Assembly (NCBI RefSeq): GCF_017643475.1
Contig: NZ_JAEPNI010000004.1
Span: 242,576-306,575, forward strand
Reading direction: 5' to 3'
Length of the DNA stretch: 64,000 nt
DNA from: Maricaulis sp.
Lineage (GTDB): Bacteria > Pseudomonadota > Alphaproteobacteria > Caulobacterales > Maricaulaceae
The notes below the pieces were generated by a model. It made no database searches. It was not told the DNA's origin and saw only the letters and a program-made list of their open reading frames with translations. Every line of letters starts with the position of its first letter. The stretch's first letter is position 1. A program made the translations under genes and the position numbers. Positions 8,791 through 17,486 of this stretch are shown one piece after another.

Positions 8791-10304
8791 TCCGCAGCTT
8801 CCGCCACGGGGGAAACCGGGGCGACCTGCTCATCCTCGACGCGGCCGAATGTCAGCGCACCATCCTCGAGACGTCCATACCGAATGGCCATCATGTCCTT
8901 GATATAGTTCTGATAGGTCCGCCATGGCGGCTTGGTGCCCTGGCGCGGCAAATAGGGCTCGGCACGCTTGATATAACCCGATTGCAGGTTCAGCAGCGGC
9001 ATGGTCTCGATATCCGCTGGCGGCTCCGGCACGCACCAGTCGTATCCCTTTTTCTGCATGTGCTTGAGCAGGCGACAAACGCGTTCACAGGTCAGATCGA
9101 TCTTCAGCGTCCAGGACGCGTTCGTATATCCAAACGCGATCGCCATGTTCGGGATCGGGCTGAGCATCATGCCGCGATAGCTGATGGATTGACGCGGATC
9201 GACCGGCTGGCCGTCCAAGTTGAATTCCATGCCCCCCGCCAGCAGCATCTCCAGCCCAGTGGCCGGGATGATGACATCAGCCTCCAGGTGTTCGCCGGAT
9301 TTCAGCTGGATGCCGGTTTCCGTGAAGCGCTCGATGTGATCGGTGACCACCGAGGCACTGTCATTCTTGAGCACGTCGAAAAAATCACCGTCCGGAGCCG
9401 CACAGAAGCGCTCGTCCCAGGGATTGTATTTCGGCGTGAAGTGTTTCTCGACATCCATCTTGTCGCCGAGTTCGGCGCGGATGTGTTTCATCACCATATT
9501 GCGGATCATCTGGGGGTGGCGCTTGGCCAGCTCGAAAAAGATTATCGAGATCAGGACATTCTTGATCCGGGTGGCGGAATAGGCTGCTCGTCGCGGCAGG
9601 ATCTTGCGCAGGAAGTTGGCGACCGGATCCCGCGCAGGGCGCGGGGCGATATAGGTCGGCGAGCGCTGCAACATGGTCACATGCGCGGCCGTTCCCGCCA
9701 TCGCAGGCACCAGTGTTACCGCCGTCGCTCCGGATCCGATAATCACCACTTTCTTGCCGGAATAGTCGTAATCCTCGGGCCAGAGCTGAGGGTGCACAAT
9801 ATCGCCCTTGAAGTCCTTCTCGCCCTCGAAATTGACGATATGGCCGTGATCGTATCGGTAGTAACCGGAACACATCATCAGGAAACGGCACTCGAACTGC
9901 ACGCGCTCGCCGGTATCCGTCCGCTCAGCCGTCACCTCCCAGCGTGCCCGCGCGCTGTTCCAGTTGGATTCGACAACACGATGTCCGAAGTGGATATGCG
10001 GCGTGATGCCGGCCTCGTCCGCGGTCTCGGTCACATAGCGCTTGATATTCGGACCATCGGCAAAGACCTGGCCATCTTCCCAGGGTTTGAAGGCATAGCC
10101 GAATGTATGCATGTCACTGTCGGATCGAATGCCGGGATATTTGAACAAGTCCCATGTGCCGCCGATCGCATCCCGCGCTTCGAGAATGGCGAAGCTCTGG
10201 TCGGGACAGCGCGTGGTCAGATGGTGCGCAGCACCAATGCCGGACACGCCGGCACCGACGATCAGGACATTCACCGTAACAGACGGCGAGAATGCTTCGG
10301 ACAT
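8787..10304 (-). CDS. Baeyer-Villiger-type flavin monooxygenase
   Basis: 505 residues with two Rossmann motifs: FAD-binding VLIVGAGVSGIG at residues ~13-24 and NADPH-binding VVIIGSGATAV. Just before the second lies the BVMO fingerprint FKGDIVHPQLWP (FxGxxxHxxxWP). The EthA-like layout suggests insertion of oxygen into a ketone to give an ester, or oxidation of a sulphur compound. First gene of an operon with an SDR and a hydrolase, together a ketone-to-ester-to-alcohol/acid route. A palindromic operator lies 35 bases upstream of the ATG. Confidence 0.9.
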   Translation of the reverse strand: MSEAFSPSVTVNVLIVGAGVSGIGAAHHLTTRCPDQSFAILEARDAIGGTWDLFKYPGIRSDSDMHTFGYAFKPWEDGQVFADGPNIKRYVTETADEAGITPHIHFGHRVVESNWNSARARWEVTAERTDTGERVQFECRFLMMCSGYYRYDHGHIVNFEGEKDFKGDIVHPQLWPEDYDYSGKKVVIIGSGATAVTLVPAMAGTAAHVTMLQRSPTYIAPRPARDPVANFLRKILPRRAAYSATRIKNVLISIIFFELAKRHPQMIRNMVMKHIRAELGDKMDVEKHFTPKYNPWDERFCAAPDGDFFDVLKNDSASVVTDHIERFTETGIQLKSGEHLEADVIIPATGLEMLLAGGMEFNLDGQPVDPRQSISYRGMMLSPIPNMAIAFGYTNASWTLKIDLTCERVCRLLKHMQKKGYDWCVPEPPADIETMPLLNLQSGYIKRAEPYLPRQGTKPPWRTYQNYIKDMMAIRYGRLEDGALTFGRVEDEQVAPVSPVAEAAE

Positions 10305-10338
10305 GTTTCCTCCCTGCCCGAGCCCCGGGCTTCCGAAT

Positions 10339-10361
10339 TTTAGTGAACACTGTTCGCTAAA
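10339..10361 (-). promoter_or_regulatory. TetR-type palindromic operator of the BVMO operon
   Basis: Half-sites TTTAGTGAACA and TGTTCGCTAAA flank one central base. The 11-bp arms are complementary except at one position. The site lies 35-57 bases before the BVMO start, where a promoter would be. GAACA-N-TGTTC cores are typical of TetR-family operators; no regulator gene is adjacent. Confidence 0.75.
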
Positions 10362-10504
10362 TCAGTGCAAGCCAGGCTGCCATGACCAACAGGCCATCTG
10401 CCCTGGTTGAGGAATAACCAAGCGCAATTTTTAGGTATTTTGAAAGCTGGAAATGTTAGCAAACCAGCCTAGCCTTGGCCTCGCAGCGGCAACACAGGAC
10501 CCCC

Positions 10505-12196
10505 ATGGTCAGTGATCATACGATCTCCCAGGTCGTCAAAGGCCGGATACTCGCTCGCACGTGTGGCGCATTCGGAGTCGTGCTGCTCATCTATCTGGGC
10601 CTGGTCTCGATGGCTATGCCCGGCTGGTCGCCGGCCAAGATCGCCGGCCTCGTCGCTGCATCCAGCTTTCTCGTGATCGCCGCAGTGGCCTGGCGTGGCA
10701 TCGCCTATGCGGTTTGCGGCCATCTCTTTATCGGCCTCGCGCAGCTGATGGCCTTTGCCGCAGCTCTCACGAATGGCGGGATTGTAGGTTATGTGACGCC
10801 TTTCATGATCATTGCGCCCATGGCTGCCGGGTACCTCCTCTCGCTGAGGTCATCAATAATCTTCGCCTCGACCGCCGTCGGTCTTCTCGGCCTCCTGCTC
10901 TATCTGGACGGTAGTGGCATCGTCACTCCAACGCCCTACTCGGCAGACGCAGAACGAGTGGCAAGCTTTATCCTGCTCTCGACGACCACTATTCTCGGGC
11001 TGGTCTGTGTCATGGCCTTTGCCAACTCGACCAAGCGCATGCTTGAGGGAGCGCGCAAGGCAGAACAGGCCAAGGCGGCCTTCCTCGCCAATATGAGCCA
11101 TGAGATCCGGACGCCCATGAACGGTATTCTCGGCCTGCTCGAACTCGCCCGCAACACCAAGAGCGGCGTGCCGGATGCAGACCATGTCCAGATCATGCAT
11201 TCCTCGGCGCGCACGCTGGTGGCCGTGCTTGACGATATTCTCGACTTTTCCAAGCTAGAACAGGGCGCGATAGAGATCGAACCGGTCGACACCGTCATCG
11301 ACACGCTTTGCAGCGATGTGCTGAGCCTCTTCGAGGCGCGGGTCGCCAATACCAGCACCGTCCTGTCCGCCAGCATCGCACCGGACATCCCCTGCACACT
11401 CCTGCTCGACCCGACGCGCACGCGCCAGGTGTTGTGGAACCTGGTTGGCAATGCTGTGAAGTTCACGGAACGCGGGAAGATCGATCTTGTCGTCGAACGC
11501 CTGCCGGAAGACCGGGAAACCATGCGTTTCTCTGTCACTGACACAGGCATCGGCATGTCTGCAGAGGCCCGGGATCGCATATTCCACCGTTTCACCCAGG
11601 CTGATGCGTCAACCACACGCAAGTTTGGCGGGACCGGTCTGGGCTTGTCGATCTGCCGCGAGCTTGTCGAGCTGATGGGCGGCGAGATCGGTGTCGACAG
11701 CATCCAGGGCCAGGGATCGACCTTCTGGTTCACCCTGCCCCTGCGCGAAGGCACAAGGTCACTTGAGACTGAACCGGCGCAAACAACCGCCCCCTCCGAC
11801 ACGCCCCGCCGCATCCTTGTGGTCGATGACCAGTCCATCAATCGCACCGTCGCGAAATCCCTGATCGGGCATCTCGGACATGAGGTCAGTGTCGCCGAGA
11901 GCGGGGAAACCGCCCTCGAGATGGCGCGCGGCCAGCGTTTCGATCTCATCTTCATGGATATCCACATGCCGGGCATGGACGGCATCGCCACCACCGCAGC
12001 ACTGCTCGACAATGCCGGTCAGTCCACGGGCACCCCCATCATCGCCCTCACCGCCAGCACGATGGAACAGGATCGCCAGAATTATCGAAATGCCGGCATG
12101 AGCGGCTGTATCGGCAAGCCGCTGGAGCTTGATGCACTGAAGGACGTCATCGCCGAGGTCGCGGGCCAGCCCAAACGGGTCAGACGAAGCGGTTGA
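10505..12196 (+). CDS. Hybrid sensor histidine kinase with receiver domain
   Basis: 563 residues from the ATG at 10505; a TTG 30 bases upstream would add ten residues. Four to five membrane helices with almost no periplasmic loop cover residues ~15-175. The kinase follows: H-box FLANMSHEIRTPMNG (His ~199), N-box NLVGNAVKFTERG, DTGIGMS, and FGGTGLGLSI. A receiver domain (RRILVVDDQSINR, phospho-Asp in IFMDIHMPGMDG, ALTAS, Lys in CIGKPLE) completes a hybrid kinase. No phosphotransferase or response regulator lies nearby, so its output partner is elsewhere. The signal is unknown. Confidence 0.93.
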   Translation: MVSDHTISQVVKGRILARTCGAFGVVLLIYLGLVSMAMPGWSPAKIAGLVAASSFLVIAAVAWRGIAYAVCGHLFIGLAQLMAFAAALTNGGIVGYVTPFMIIAPMAAGYLLSLRSSIIFASTAVGLLGLLLYLDGSGIVTPTPYSADAERVASFILLSTTTILGLVCVMAFANSTKRMLEGARKAEQAKAAFLANMSHEIRTPMNGILGLLELARNTKSGVPDADHVQIMHSSARTLVAVLDDILDFSKLEQGAIEIEPVDTVIDTLCSDVLSLFEARVANTSTVLSASIAPDIPCTLLLDPTRTRQVLWNLVGNAVKFTERGKIDLVVERLPEDRETMRFSVTDTGIGMSAEARDRIFHRFTQADASTTRKFGGTGLGLSICRELVELMGGEIGVDSIQGQGSTFWFTLPLREGTRSLETEPAQTTAPSDTPRRILVVDDQSINRTVAKSLIGHLGHEVSVAESGETALEMARGQRFDLIFMDIHMPGMDGIATTAALLDNAGQSTGTPIIALTASTMEQDRQNYRNAGMSGCIGKPLELDALKDVIAEVAGQPKRVRRSG

Positions 12197-12373
12197 AGCT
12201 CGGGCGCCGTCGAAGAGCTTGTGCTGCTTTGCGGCCAGCGCCACCCGCCGCGTTTGATCCGAGGCAAGGCCACCCGTCCAATGCGCACTGGCTCCGGGTC
12301 TTGTGTCAGCGTTTCCCAGATATTTTGTGACGCTGTCACCGCAGGTTCAGTTCCACTGTCAAATAATCCCCGC

Positions 12374-12502
12374 ATGCCCGGCAAAAGAAGACACTTCCGC
12401 GGTTACGGCAGGCCAAGCCCAGGCTGGGAAACCACCTTGATGATGGTGCTTCTGGCAGCCGTTTGGGTTGGCGTCTTGCTACTATTTCTGATCAGAGGGT
12501 GA
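12374..12502 (+). CDS. Possible small membrane protein
   Basis: A 42-residue frame: a basic N-terminus (MPGKRRHFRGYGRPSPGWE) followed by one hydrophobic helix (MMVLLAAVWVGVLLLFLIRG). The basic head with a single C-terminal helix is what a real small membrane protein looks like, but there is no clear ribosome-binding site and an upstream start at 12221 is also open. Function unknown. Confidence 0.4.
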   Translation: MPGKRRHFRGYGRPSPGWETTLMMVLLAAVWVGVLLLFLIRG

Positions 12503-12647
12503 AACGGATGGCGATACCAAGCCAGTGCACGTGGAGCACTCCGGGTTATCAGAGAGCGAAAAATGGTGTGTGTCCCTGTTTTTGCCCCAGATCGGCTAGT
12601 CCTGGCGCGCGATCACAGCATGTGATGCGGGTATTCAGAGCCAACTT

Positions 12648-12914
12648 CTATTTTCTCTCGCGGTATAAACCAAATATCTGCGCCGCGATGATCACAATTA
12701 AAATCAGCCCAAAAATACCGAAGAACAAAACCGGCAACGTTCGCAAGATTTCTACGAAAGGTACTGTTATTGGAGAGCCTGACGCTGCCCCTAAAAAGAG
12801 CAAAGCGGGATACAGAATTATCCATACCGCCACCAAGGCACCTGAAGTCAAGAAAGCCGTTTTTGCCGCACGCCAGACGAACGAGACCAGTTGAAGCAAA
12901 TCACTCTCCTCCAC
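12648..12914 (-). CDS. Small membrane protein, candidate immunity protein
   Basis: 88 residues with two hydrophobic segments (AKTAFLTSGALVAVWIILYP... and LPVLFFGIFGLILIVIIAAQIF) and a basic end GLYRERK. Its start overlaps the end of the RHS-type effector fragment (stop near 12901) on the same strand. That is the position and spacing of an immunity gene in RHS C-terminal toxin cassettes. The immunity role is inference from position; the sequence itself is not one I recognise. Confidence 0.6.
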   Translation of the reverse strand: MEESDLLQLVSFVWRAAKTAFLTSGALVAVWIILYPALLFLGAASGSPITVPFVEILRTLPVLFFGIFGLILIVIIAAQIFGLYRERK

Positions 12915-13709
12915 AACTAGTTCTTAGTGAACAGATGACGGTTTGCACTTGGCTAAACTCAAGATCGAAGCCTTTTGTAACACCCGCCTCCACTTCGGTG
13001 GACCCTTCGTTCTGAATCGCCGCAGCATGAACCGATAACCCAAGAAAACTCTCTGGCCCTTTTCGAACAGGTCCATCAACTACGTCTCGTACAACTCCAT
13101 CAGGCGCAATGCTCGCCACTGCAGCAACCGCAGCAGTCGAAAGGCGGCGGCCTACAGGGATATCGACGGAGGTCACTGCCCCTTTCCCGCGAAGGTCATT
13201 GATGGAGCCGTTTGAACCCGCAACCTCCGCACCGATTCCAAGCCCTGGGATCTCTGCAATTGGATTGATTTCACTACTTGGCGGTTCCAATGTCCCACCG
13301 AAGGAAACTCCAAGACCCCATTGCCCCGATCCATCAATCGAAGGCGCTTCCAACACAGCGCCCACACTAATCGCGCCGCCCGTGGAAAACAGATCCCCAT
13401 TCTGGTTCTTTATACCCAACGCATCTAGCCCGCGAGCAATCAAACTACCCGTACCTAATTGCATTGTGAACGACGCGCGCAACGTCTCTATCCCCGTTGG
13501 ATCCGTCGCGTTCAGCGAGTTGTTCCCGACAAACGCATAAGATTCCTCTGATCCGCATACCCGATCGGATCGACCTGCAGAAAGCGCTCCAGATCCGCGT
13601 CACAATAACTGGCCCGGCAGTAATAGAAGCCTGTCTCGGCGTCGTAGCGGCGGCCGGTATAGCGGAACGGGTTGCCGGGCCGTAGCAGTATTTGATGGTC
13701 TGGCGGGGG
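12901..13709 (-). pseudogene. RHS-repeat core remnant with C-terminal effector-like domain (frameshifted)
   Basis: The frame down to 13512 reads RPGNPFRYTGRRYDAETGFYYCRASYCDADLERFLQVDPIGYADQ, the closing part of an RHS-associated core. One missing base near 13540 (CTTATG where CTN-TAT is expected) moves the rest to another frame: YAFVGNNSLNATDPTG, then ~195 residues of variable domain ending LRTSCGGE. The variable part is Gly/Ala/Ser-rich with no catalytic motif I can identify. A stop at 13710-13712 and the lack of any RHS repeats upstream show that the rest of the core is gone. It is an orphan tip module, with an overlapping small membrane-protein gene downstream. Confidence 0.75.
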
Positions 13710-13776
13710 CTAAGCACGGCCAGGCGTTGGTTTTCCGCAACTCAATATTCGAAAAACCCAAGACGCATCAACCAGT

Positions 13777-14039
13777 CTACTTATGGAACTCAGACACTGG
13801 TATGTTGTCCCGACCCATTATTTCAATAAAAATCCGCTCAATTTTTTGCAACCATTGTCGGTTTATCGATTGTTCGCCGAACGGATCCTCGCCATCCGCA
13901 AGGACCACCCACTCCGCGAACTGTTTGGCCGTAACATTCCCGGTTTCTGGAATGTATTGATCTACACCCCATCAGAGACGCTGCCGCACCATCCATATTT
14001 GATGCATAACACATCTATCAGGTCATCATATTTGCTCAT
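13777..14039 (-). pseudogene. Small conserved protein (KYGWCGSV type), frameshifted
   Basis: Starting at the ATG 14037-14039 the frame reads MSKYDDLIDVLCIKYGWCGSVSDG and hits TAG. After a -1 shift near 13961 it continues VDQYIPETGNVTAKQFAEWVVLADG to EIMGRDNIPVSEFHK and a stop at 13777. The two halves join into one ~87-residue protein that I recall as a small conserved family of alphaproteobacteria, with GWCGSV and an IPExGxVTAxQFAEW motif. Its function is not known to me. It lies upstream of the RHS remnant on the same strand, so it may be the immunity or accessory gene of a cassette whose toxin part is lost. Confidence 0.65.
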
Positions 14040-14178
14040 GTATCGCACCTGAACCAGATCGGAAAAAGACCGCTCTGCGAACGTCTATTGCAAGACTGTT
14101 CCGAAATACCTGCAAAACCGCGCACCACACGCTCGGCTACGAGTTAGCACATCACGTTGATTTTTAGGGAAAAAGGAA

Positions 14179-14254
14179 TGGTGCCTAGGGGCAGACTCGA
14201 ACTGCCGACACGCGGATTTTCAATCCGCTGCTCTACCAACTGAGCTACCCAGGC
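14179..14254 (-). tRNA. tRNA-Phe (GAA)
   Basis: The minus strand folds as a complete cloverleaf: acceptor GCCTGGG/CCTAGGC, anticodon loop TTGAAAA with GAA, T arm GGCAG-TTCGAGT-CTGCC, discriminator A and an encoded CCA (14179-14181). Confidence 0.97.
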
Positions 14255-14362
14255 GCTGTTTCCGCTGCGGTTGTAACCGCCGGAGAGCGCGGTTTATACG
14301 GTGATGATTTGCGCCTGTCCACGCTTCAACGACGCTCGGACGCAGCCAATTGCAGTTCGGCC

Positions 14363-14533
14363 CTATTCTTCATTGCGATTGTTGTACGGCGTCTCCTCCG
14401 CCTGGTCTGCCGGTTCGCCCGGAATGGCATAGTTTCCCGACACCCAGTGGCCCAGATCAACGTCCGCACAACGCTTGGAGCAGAAGGGTTTGAATTCCGG
14501 ATCCGCGGGTTGGCGGCAGATGGGACATTTCAT
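14363..14533 (-). CDS. yacG: DNA gyrase inhibitor YacG
   Basis: 56 residues: MKCPICRQPADPEFKPFCSKRCADVDLGHW, then an acidic tail ending NNRNEE. The CPxC-(x14)-CSKRC zinc ribbon and DLGxW motif define YacG, a small zinc protein that binds GyrB and blocks DNA binding by gyrase. The length is normal. It is the last gene of the murA-to-yacG block, 11 bases after the RNase G gene. Confidence 0.93.
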   Translation of the reverse strand: MKCPICRQPADPEFKPFCSKRCADVDLGHWVSGNYAIPGEPADQAEETPYNNRNEE

Positions 14534-14544
14534 CGATCTTACTC

Positions 14545-15618
14545 CTAGTCCGCGCGGACAGTGACGGAACGTGGGCGCATCTTGTCATCCAGCTGCAGTT
14601 TGGGAAGCGGGCCAAGCCGCTCGCCCCAGGCTTCGCGCCAGCTGATCGTGTCAACCTCCAGCCAGTCAAACACATCCTGGCCGGCCTTGATGGTCACCGA
14701 TGCCTTACGCGAATGCGACAGGGCCGAGGTGGCTTCACGCAAGGCACGCAGGGCCTCGGTCTCGACGGTTAGCTCTCCGCGCTTGTCCAGCATCAGCTCG
14801 GCGAGAGAACGCCCGCGGCGTTGGCGCGCGAGTTCACCGATGCAGAATTGGGAGAGCGGTGCGACATCGACTTTGGCGCGGTCACGCTTGAAGGCCTGGC
14901 GCAAAGCCTGCTCGGTCGCCTTGCGATCCGGCTGCGCGCGCATGTGTACAAAATCGATCGCGACCAGACCGCCCAGTCCGCGCAGGCGCACCTGGCGCGC
15001 GGCTTCCTTGGCGGCGGATACGTTGAGCTGCTGGTTCAGCTTGGTTGCATTGCCCTGCCCCTTGCGGCCATCCGCATCGACATCGATGGCAACCAGCGCC
15101 CGGGTCTGTTCAATATAGAGAGAACCACCGCCCGGGATCATGGCGGCCGGGGAAAGGGCCTCGTCAAAGGCCTCATCCATGTCCAGATCACTTTCATCCG
15201 ACCACTGGGCCTCGGCATCGCCAAAGGCGCGGACCAGGCGCTGGGCCAGGATGGGAGCGGGTTCCAGGCATTCCGGTGCCGGCCCGTCGTCCAGCTCGAT
15301 CAGAGCGAGGTTCGGCCCCTTGTCGTCATAGGCTTCCCGGGCGATACGCACCTTGATGGCCGCACCTTCATGCATGCCCTTGGGGCGTCCGGACTTGCCG
15401 AAGGGCAGAAAGCCCTCCTCGCCGACGCCCAGATCGACAAAGGCGGCGTTGAGCGCCATCTCGACCTTGCGCACACGGCCGCGATAGACCTCGCCCTCGA
15501 TGGCGCGCCTGTCCTGTTCGCTCCAGCGATCCAGGTGCAGCTCGACGATACGGCCATTCTCGACCACGGCCGCCCGGGTCTCGCCGATGTTTTCCTCGAT
15601 CAGGATGGTGCGGTTCAT
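14545..15618 (-). CDS. rng: Ribonuclease E/G family protein (RNase G-like)
   Basis: 357 residues, shorter than E. coli RNase G (~490). It starts MNRTILIEENIGETRAAV, has the S1-like region VYRGRVRKVEMALNAAFVDLGVGEEGFL, then the RNase H/DNase I-like catalytic part with GGSLYIEQTRALVAIDVDADG (catalytic Asp residues), the N-Q-Q-L-N motif, and GLGGLVAIDFVHM. The shortness lies in the S1/5'-sensor region, as in compact alphaproteobacterial forms. It cleaves single-stranded RNA in rRNA maturation and mRNA decay. It overlaps maf by 4 bases. Confidence 0.88.
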   Translation of the reverse strand: MNRTILIEENIGETRAAVVENGRIVELHLDRWSEQDRRAIEGEVYRGRVRKVEMALNAAFVDLGVGEEGFLPFGKSGRPKGMHEGAAIKVRIAREAYDDKGPNLALIELDDGPAPECLEPAPILAQRLVRAFGDAEAQWSDESDLDMDEAFDEALSPAAMIPGGGSLYIEQTRALVAIDVDADGRKGQGNATKLNQQLNVSAAKEAARQVRLRGLGGLVAIDFVHMRAQPDRKATEQALRQAFKRDRAKVDVAPLSQFCIGELARQRRGRSLAELMLDKRGELTVETEALRALREATSALSHSRKASVTIKAGQDVFDWLEVDTISWREAWGERLGPLPKLQLDDKMRPRSVTVRAD

Positions 15619-16241
15619 GACGTTTCAGCCTCGCCCTGCCGGAGCAGTACAGGAAAACCCGCGCCCGACAGAAGATTGATGGTCTCGTATAGCGGCAACC
15701 CCACCACGCCGGTGAAGGAGCCGATGAGATTGATGATATAGCCGCCCGCCATGCCCTGGATGGCATAACCACCGGCCTTGCCCTTCCACTCACCGGAGGC
15801 GAGATAGGTCGCGATCTCCGGCGCGCTGAGATGTTTGAACTTCACGCGTGTTTCCACCAGGCGCGAGGTCAGCTGACCGTCGGGCGCCTTGACGGCGATA
15901 CCGGTATAGACACGGTGGCTGCGGCCGGACATCAGCTCCAGGCAGCGCCGCGCCTCATCGGCGTCCTCGGTCTTGGGCAGGATGCGGCGACCAACACCGA
16001 CAACCGTATCCGCCGCCAGGACAAATCCGTCCTCGGCACCGGCGTGGGCCGCGGCCTTTTCCTGCGCCAGGCGCAAGGCGAGCGGCCCCGGCAGTTCGCC
16101 AGGGATTTCGCTCTCGTCGATATGGGTCGGTTCGATACTGTCAGGCTCAAGACCAGCCTGACACAACAGATCGCGCCGCCGGGGCGACGCGCTGGCAAGG
16201 ATCAAGCGTGGTCGGCTTGCGACCGGATCAGCTCTCGTCAT
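15615..16241 (-). CDS. maf: Maf-like nucleotide pyrophosphatase
   Basis: 208 residues with the Maf signature: LILASASPRRRDLLCQAGL at the start, the IDESE segment, the AADTVV motif and SHRVYTGIAV. Maf proteins hydrolyse non-canonical or specific NTPs to the monophosphate, which is housekeeping sanitation with effects on cell division. It sits between infA and RNase G, the usual alphaproteobacterial order, and its stop overlaps the RNase G start, so the two are coupled. Confidence 0.93.
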   Translation of the reverse strand: MTRADPVASRPRLILASASPRRRDLLCQAGLEPDSIEPTHIDESEIPGELPGPLALRLAQEKAAAHAGAEDGFVLAADTVVGVGRRILPKTEDADEARRCLELMSGRSHRVYTGIAVKAPDGQLTSRLVETRVKFKHLSAPEIATYLASGEWKGKAGGYAIQGMAGGYIINLIGSFTGVVGLPLYETINLLSGAGFPVLLRQGEAETS

Positions 16242-16262
16242 CGCGGAACCACGCTGTCGGAC

Positions 16263-16481
16263 TTATTTGAAGCGATAGGTGATGCGGCCCTTGGTCAGGT
16301 CATAGGGCGTCATCTCGACCAGAACCTTGTCGCCCGCCAGGACACGGATGCGGTTCTTGCGCATCTTGCCTGCGGTGTGAGCAATAATCTCGTGATCGTT
16401 TTCAAGTTTCACACGGAAGGTGGCATTCGGAAGCAATTCCGTCACCTCACCCGGGAACTCCAATAACTCTTCTTTCGCCAT
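16263..16481 (-). CDS. infA: Translation initiation factor IF-1
   Basis: 72 residues: [20 protein letters not shown], then [36 protein letters not shown] and the ending GRITYRFK. This is a single S1/OB fold at the standard 72-residue length. IF-1 binds the A site of the 30S subunit during initiation. It is 21 bases upstream of maf in the conserved block. Confidence 0.98.
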   Translation of the reverse strand: MAKEELLEFPGEVTELLPNATFRVKLENDHEIIAHTAGKMRKNRIRVLAGDKVLVEMTPYDLTKGRITYRFK

Positions 16482-16588
16482 GCGGCTCCACTTTCATGGT
16501 TTCGAAATCTGGATGTTCAGACCAGCCGGCGGCCTGAGCGGCGCTATATAGTCCCGGTCGGCGGTCAAAGTCGAGGGCCAGCACGCAT

Positions 16589-17011
16589 TTAGGCGGGCTG
16601 GAAGCTGCGGATATGCTCGCGGATCTCGTCGCGCGTCCGCCGATAGGCCGCCAGCTTGGCCTCTCGATCCCCCGGTGTCTCGCTCGGATCGGCGATCGGC
16701 CAGGCCAGGAAAGTTGCTCCCGTCCGCTCGGCATATTCCCGCGCCGTGCGGTCCGCCGCGGTCGACAGAGACACCACAATCTGAGCCGCCGGCTCACCGA
16801 CACCGTTCAGGGCAATGGGCGAAAACTCGGACAGGTCGCAATCCAGCTCCTCCATGACCGAGATCGTATAACCATCGACAAAAGCGGCAGGAATCACCCC
16901 GCAGGAACGGGCGTTCGCTCTCTCGCCATGTTCCAGTCGCCACAGCCCTTCGCCCATGGGAGAGCGAATGGCGTTGCGGCCACACACAAACAAGACGGAT
17001 GGAGCGCTCAT
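16589..17011 (-). CDS. Low-molecular-weight protein-tyrosine phosphatase family
   Basis: 140 residues. The P-loop FVCGRNAIRS (Cys10, Arg16) matches CX5R-S of the LMW phosphatase/arsenate reductase fold, and the general acid is the Asp in WPIADPSE (D108). It could be a tyrosine phosphatase or an arsenate reductase-like enzyme; the visible residues do not decide. Its start overlaps the UPF0262 stop by 4 bases, and it lies upstream of infA in the conserved alphaproteobacterial order. Confidence 0.88.
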   Translation of the reverse strand: MSAPSVLFVCGRNAIRSPMGEGLWRLEHGERANARSCGVIPAAFVDGYTISVMEELDCDLSEFSPIALNGVGEPAAQIVVSLSTAADRTAREYAERTGATFLAWPIADPSETPGDREAKLAAYRRTRDEIREHIRSFQPA

Positions 17012-17484
17012 GTTGTGACTCGGCGGTGCAGGGCACAGATCAGAGTGAACAGGCGCCGCGAGGTATCAAAATCAACCTCGATCTTGCCGGTCAAACGATC
17101 GCGTAACAGGCTGGAGCCCTCGTTGTGCACACCGCGACGCCCCATATCGATCGCCTCGATCTGGGCCAGTGGTGCATCGCGCACGGCCTCATAATAGCTC
17201 TCACAGATCAGGAAATAATCCTTGATGATCCGACGCAGCGGCCCCAGCGCAAAGACAAAGGCATGCACGGGCGTCTCATCTTCCTGGCGCACATCAAAGA
17301 CCAGTCGATCATCCTCGATCGCCAGGCGAAGCGCATAGGGCCCCTGTCCCTCGGCCTCGGGACGGAAATGATTGCTTTCCAGAAGATCCGCGATGGCGAC
17401 GCGGCGCTCGTGATCGGCATTCACATCCCCCGGCCCCAGGCTTGCGGCCTCCAGGTCGATTCGAATGATGCGATGCTCGCTCAT
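17008..17484 (-). CDS. UPF0262 family protein
   Basis: 158 residues from the ATG at 17484 (MSEHRIIRIDLE). A longer frame reaches 17562, but the family starts here and length ~158 is typical. Internal motifs such as ERRVAIADLLESNHF, GPLRRIIKDYFLICESYYEA and DMGRRGVHNEGS are characteristic of UPF0262, an alphaproteobacteria-restricted cytosolic family of unknown role encoded next to murA. It is 2 bases after the DUF2948 gene, in one operon. Confidence 0.93.
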   Translation of the reverse strand: MSEHRIIRIDLEAASLGPGDVNADHERRVAIADLLESNHFRPEAEGQGPYALRLAIEDDRLVFDVRQEDETPVHAFVFALGPLRRIIKDYFLICESYYEAVRDAPLAQIEAIDMGRRGVHNEGSSLLRDRLTGKIEVDFDTSRRLFTLICALHRRVTT

Positions 17485-17486
17485 GA

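Noticed and set aside
13727..14052. Plus-strand frames opposite the KYGWCGSV-type gene
   Set aside because: The minus strand reads as a coherent conserved protein after one frameshift, so the plus frames are shadows.
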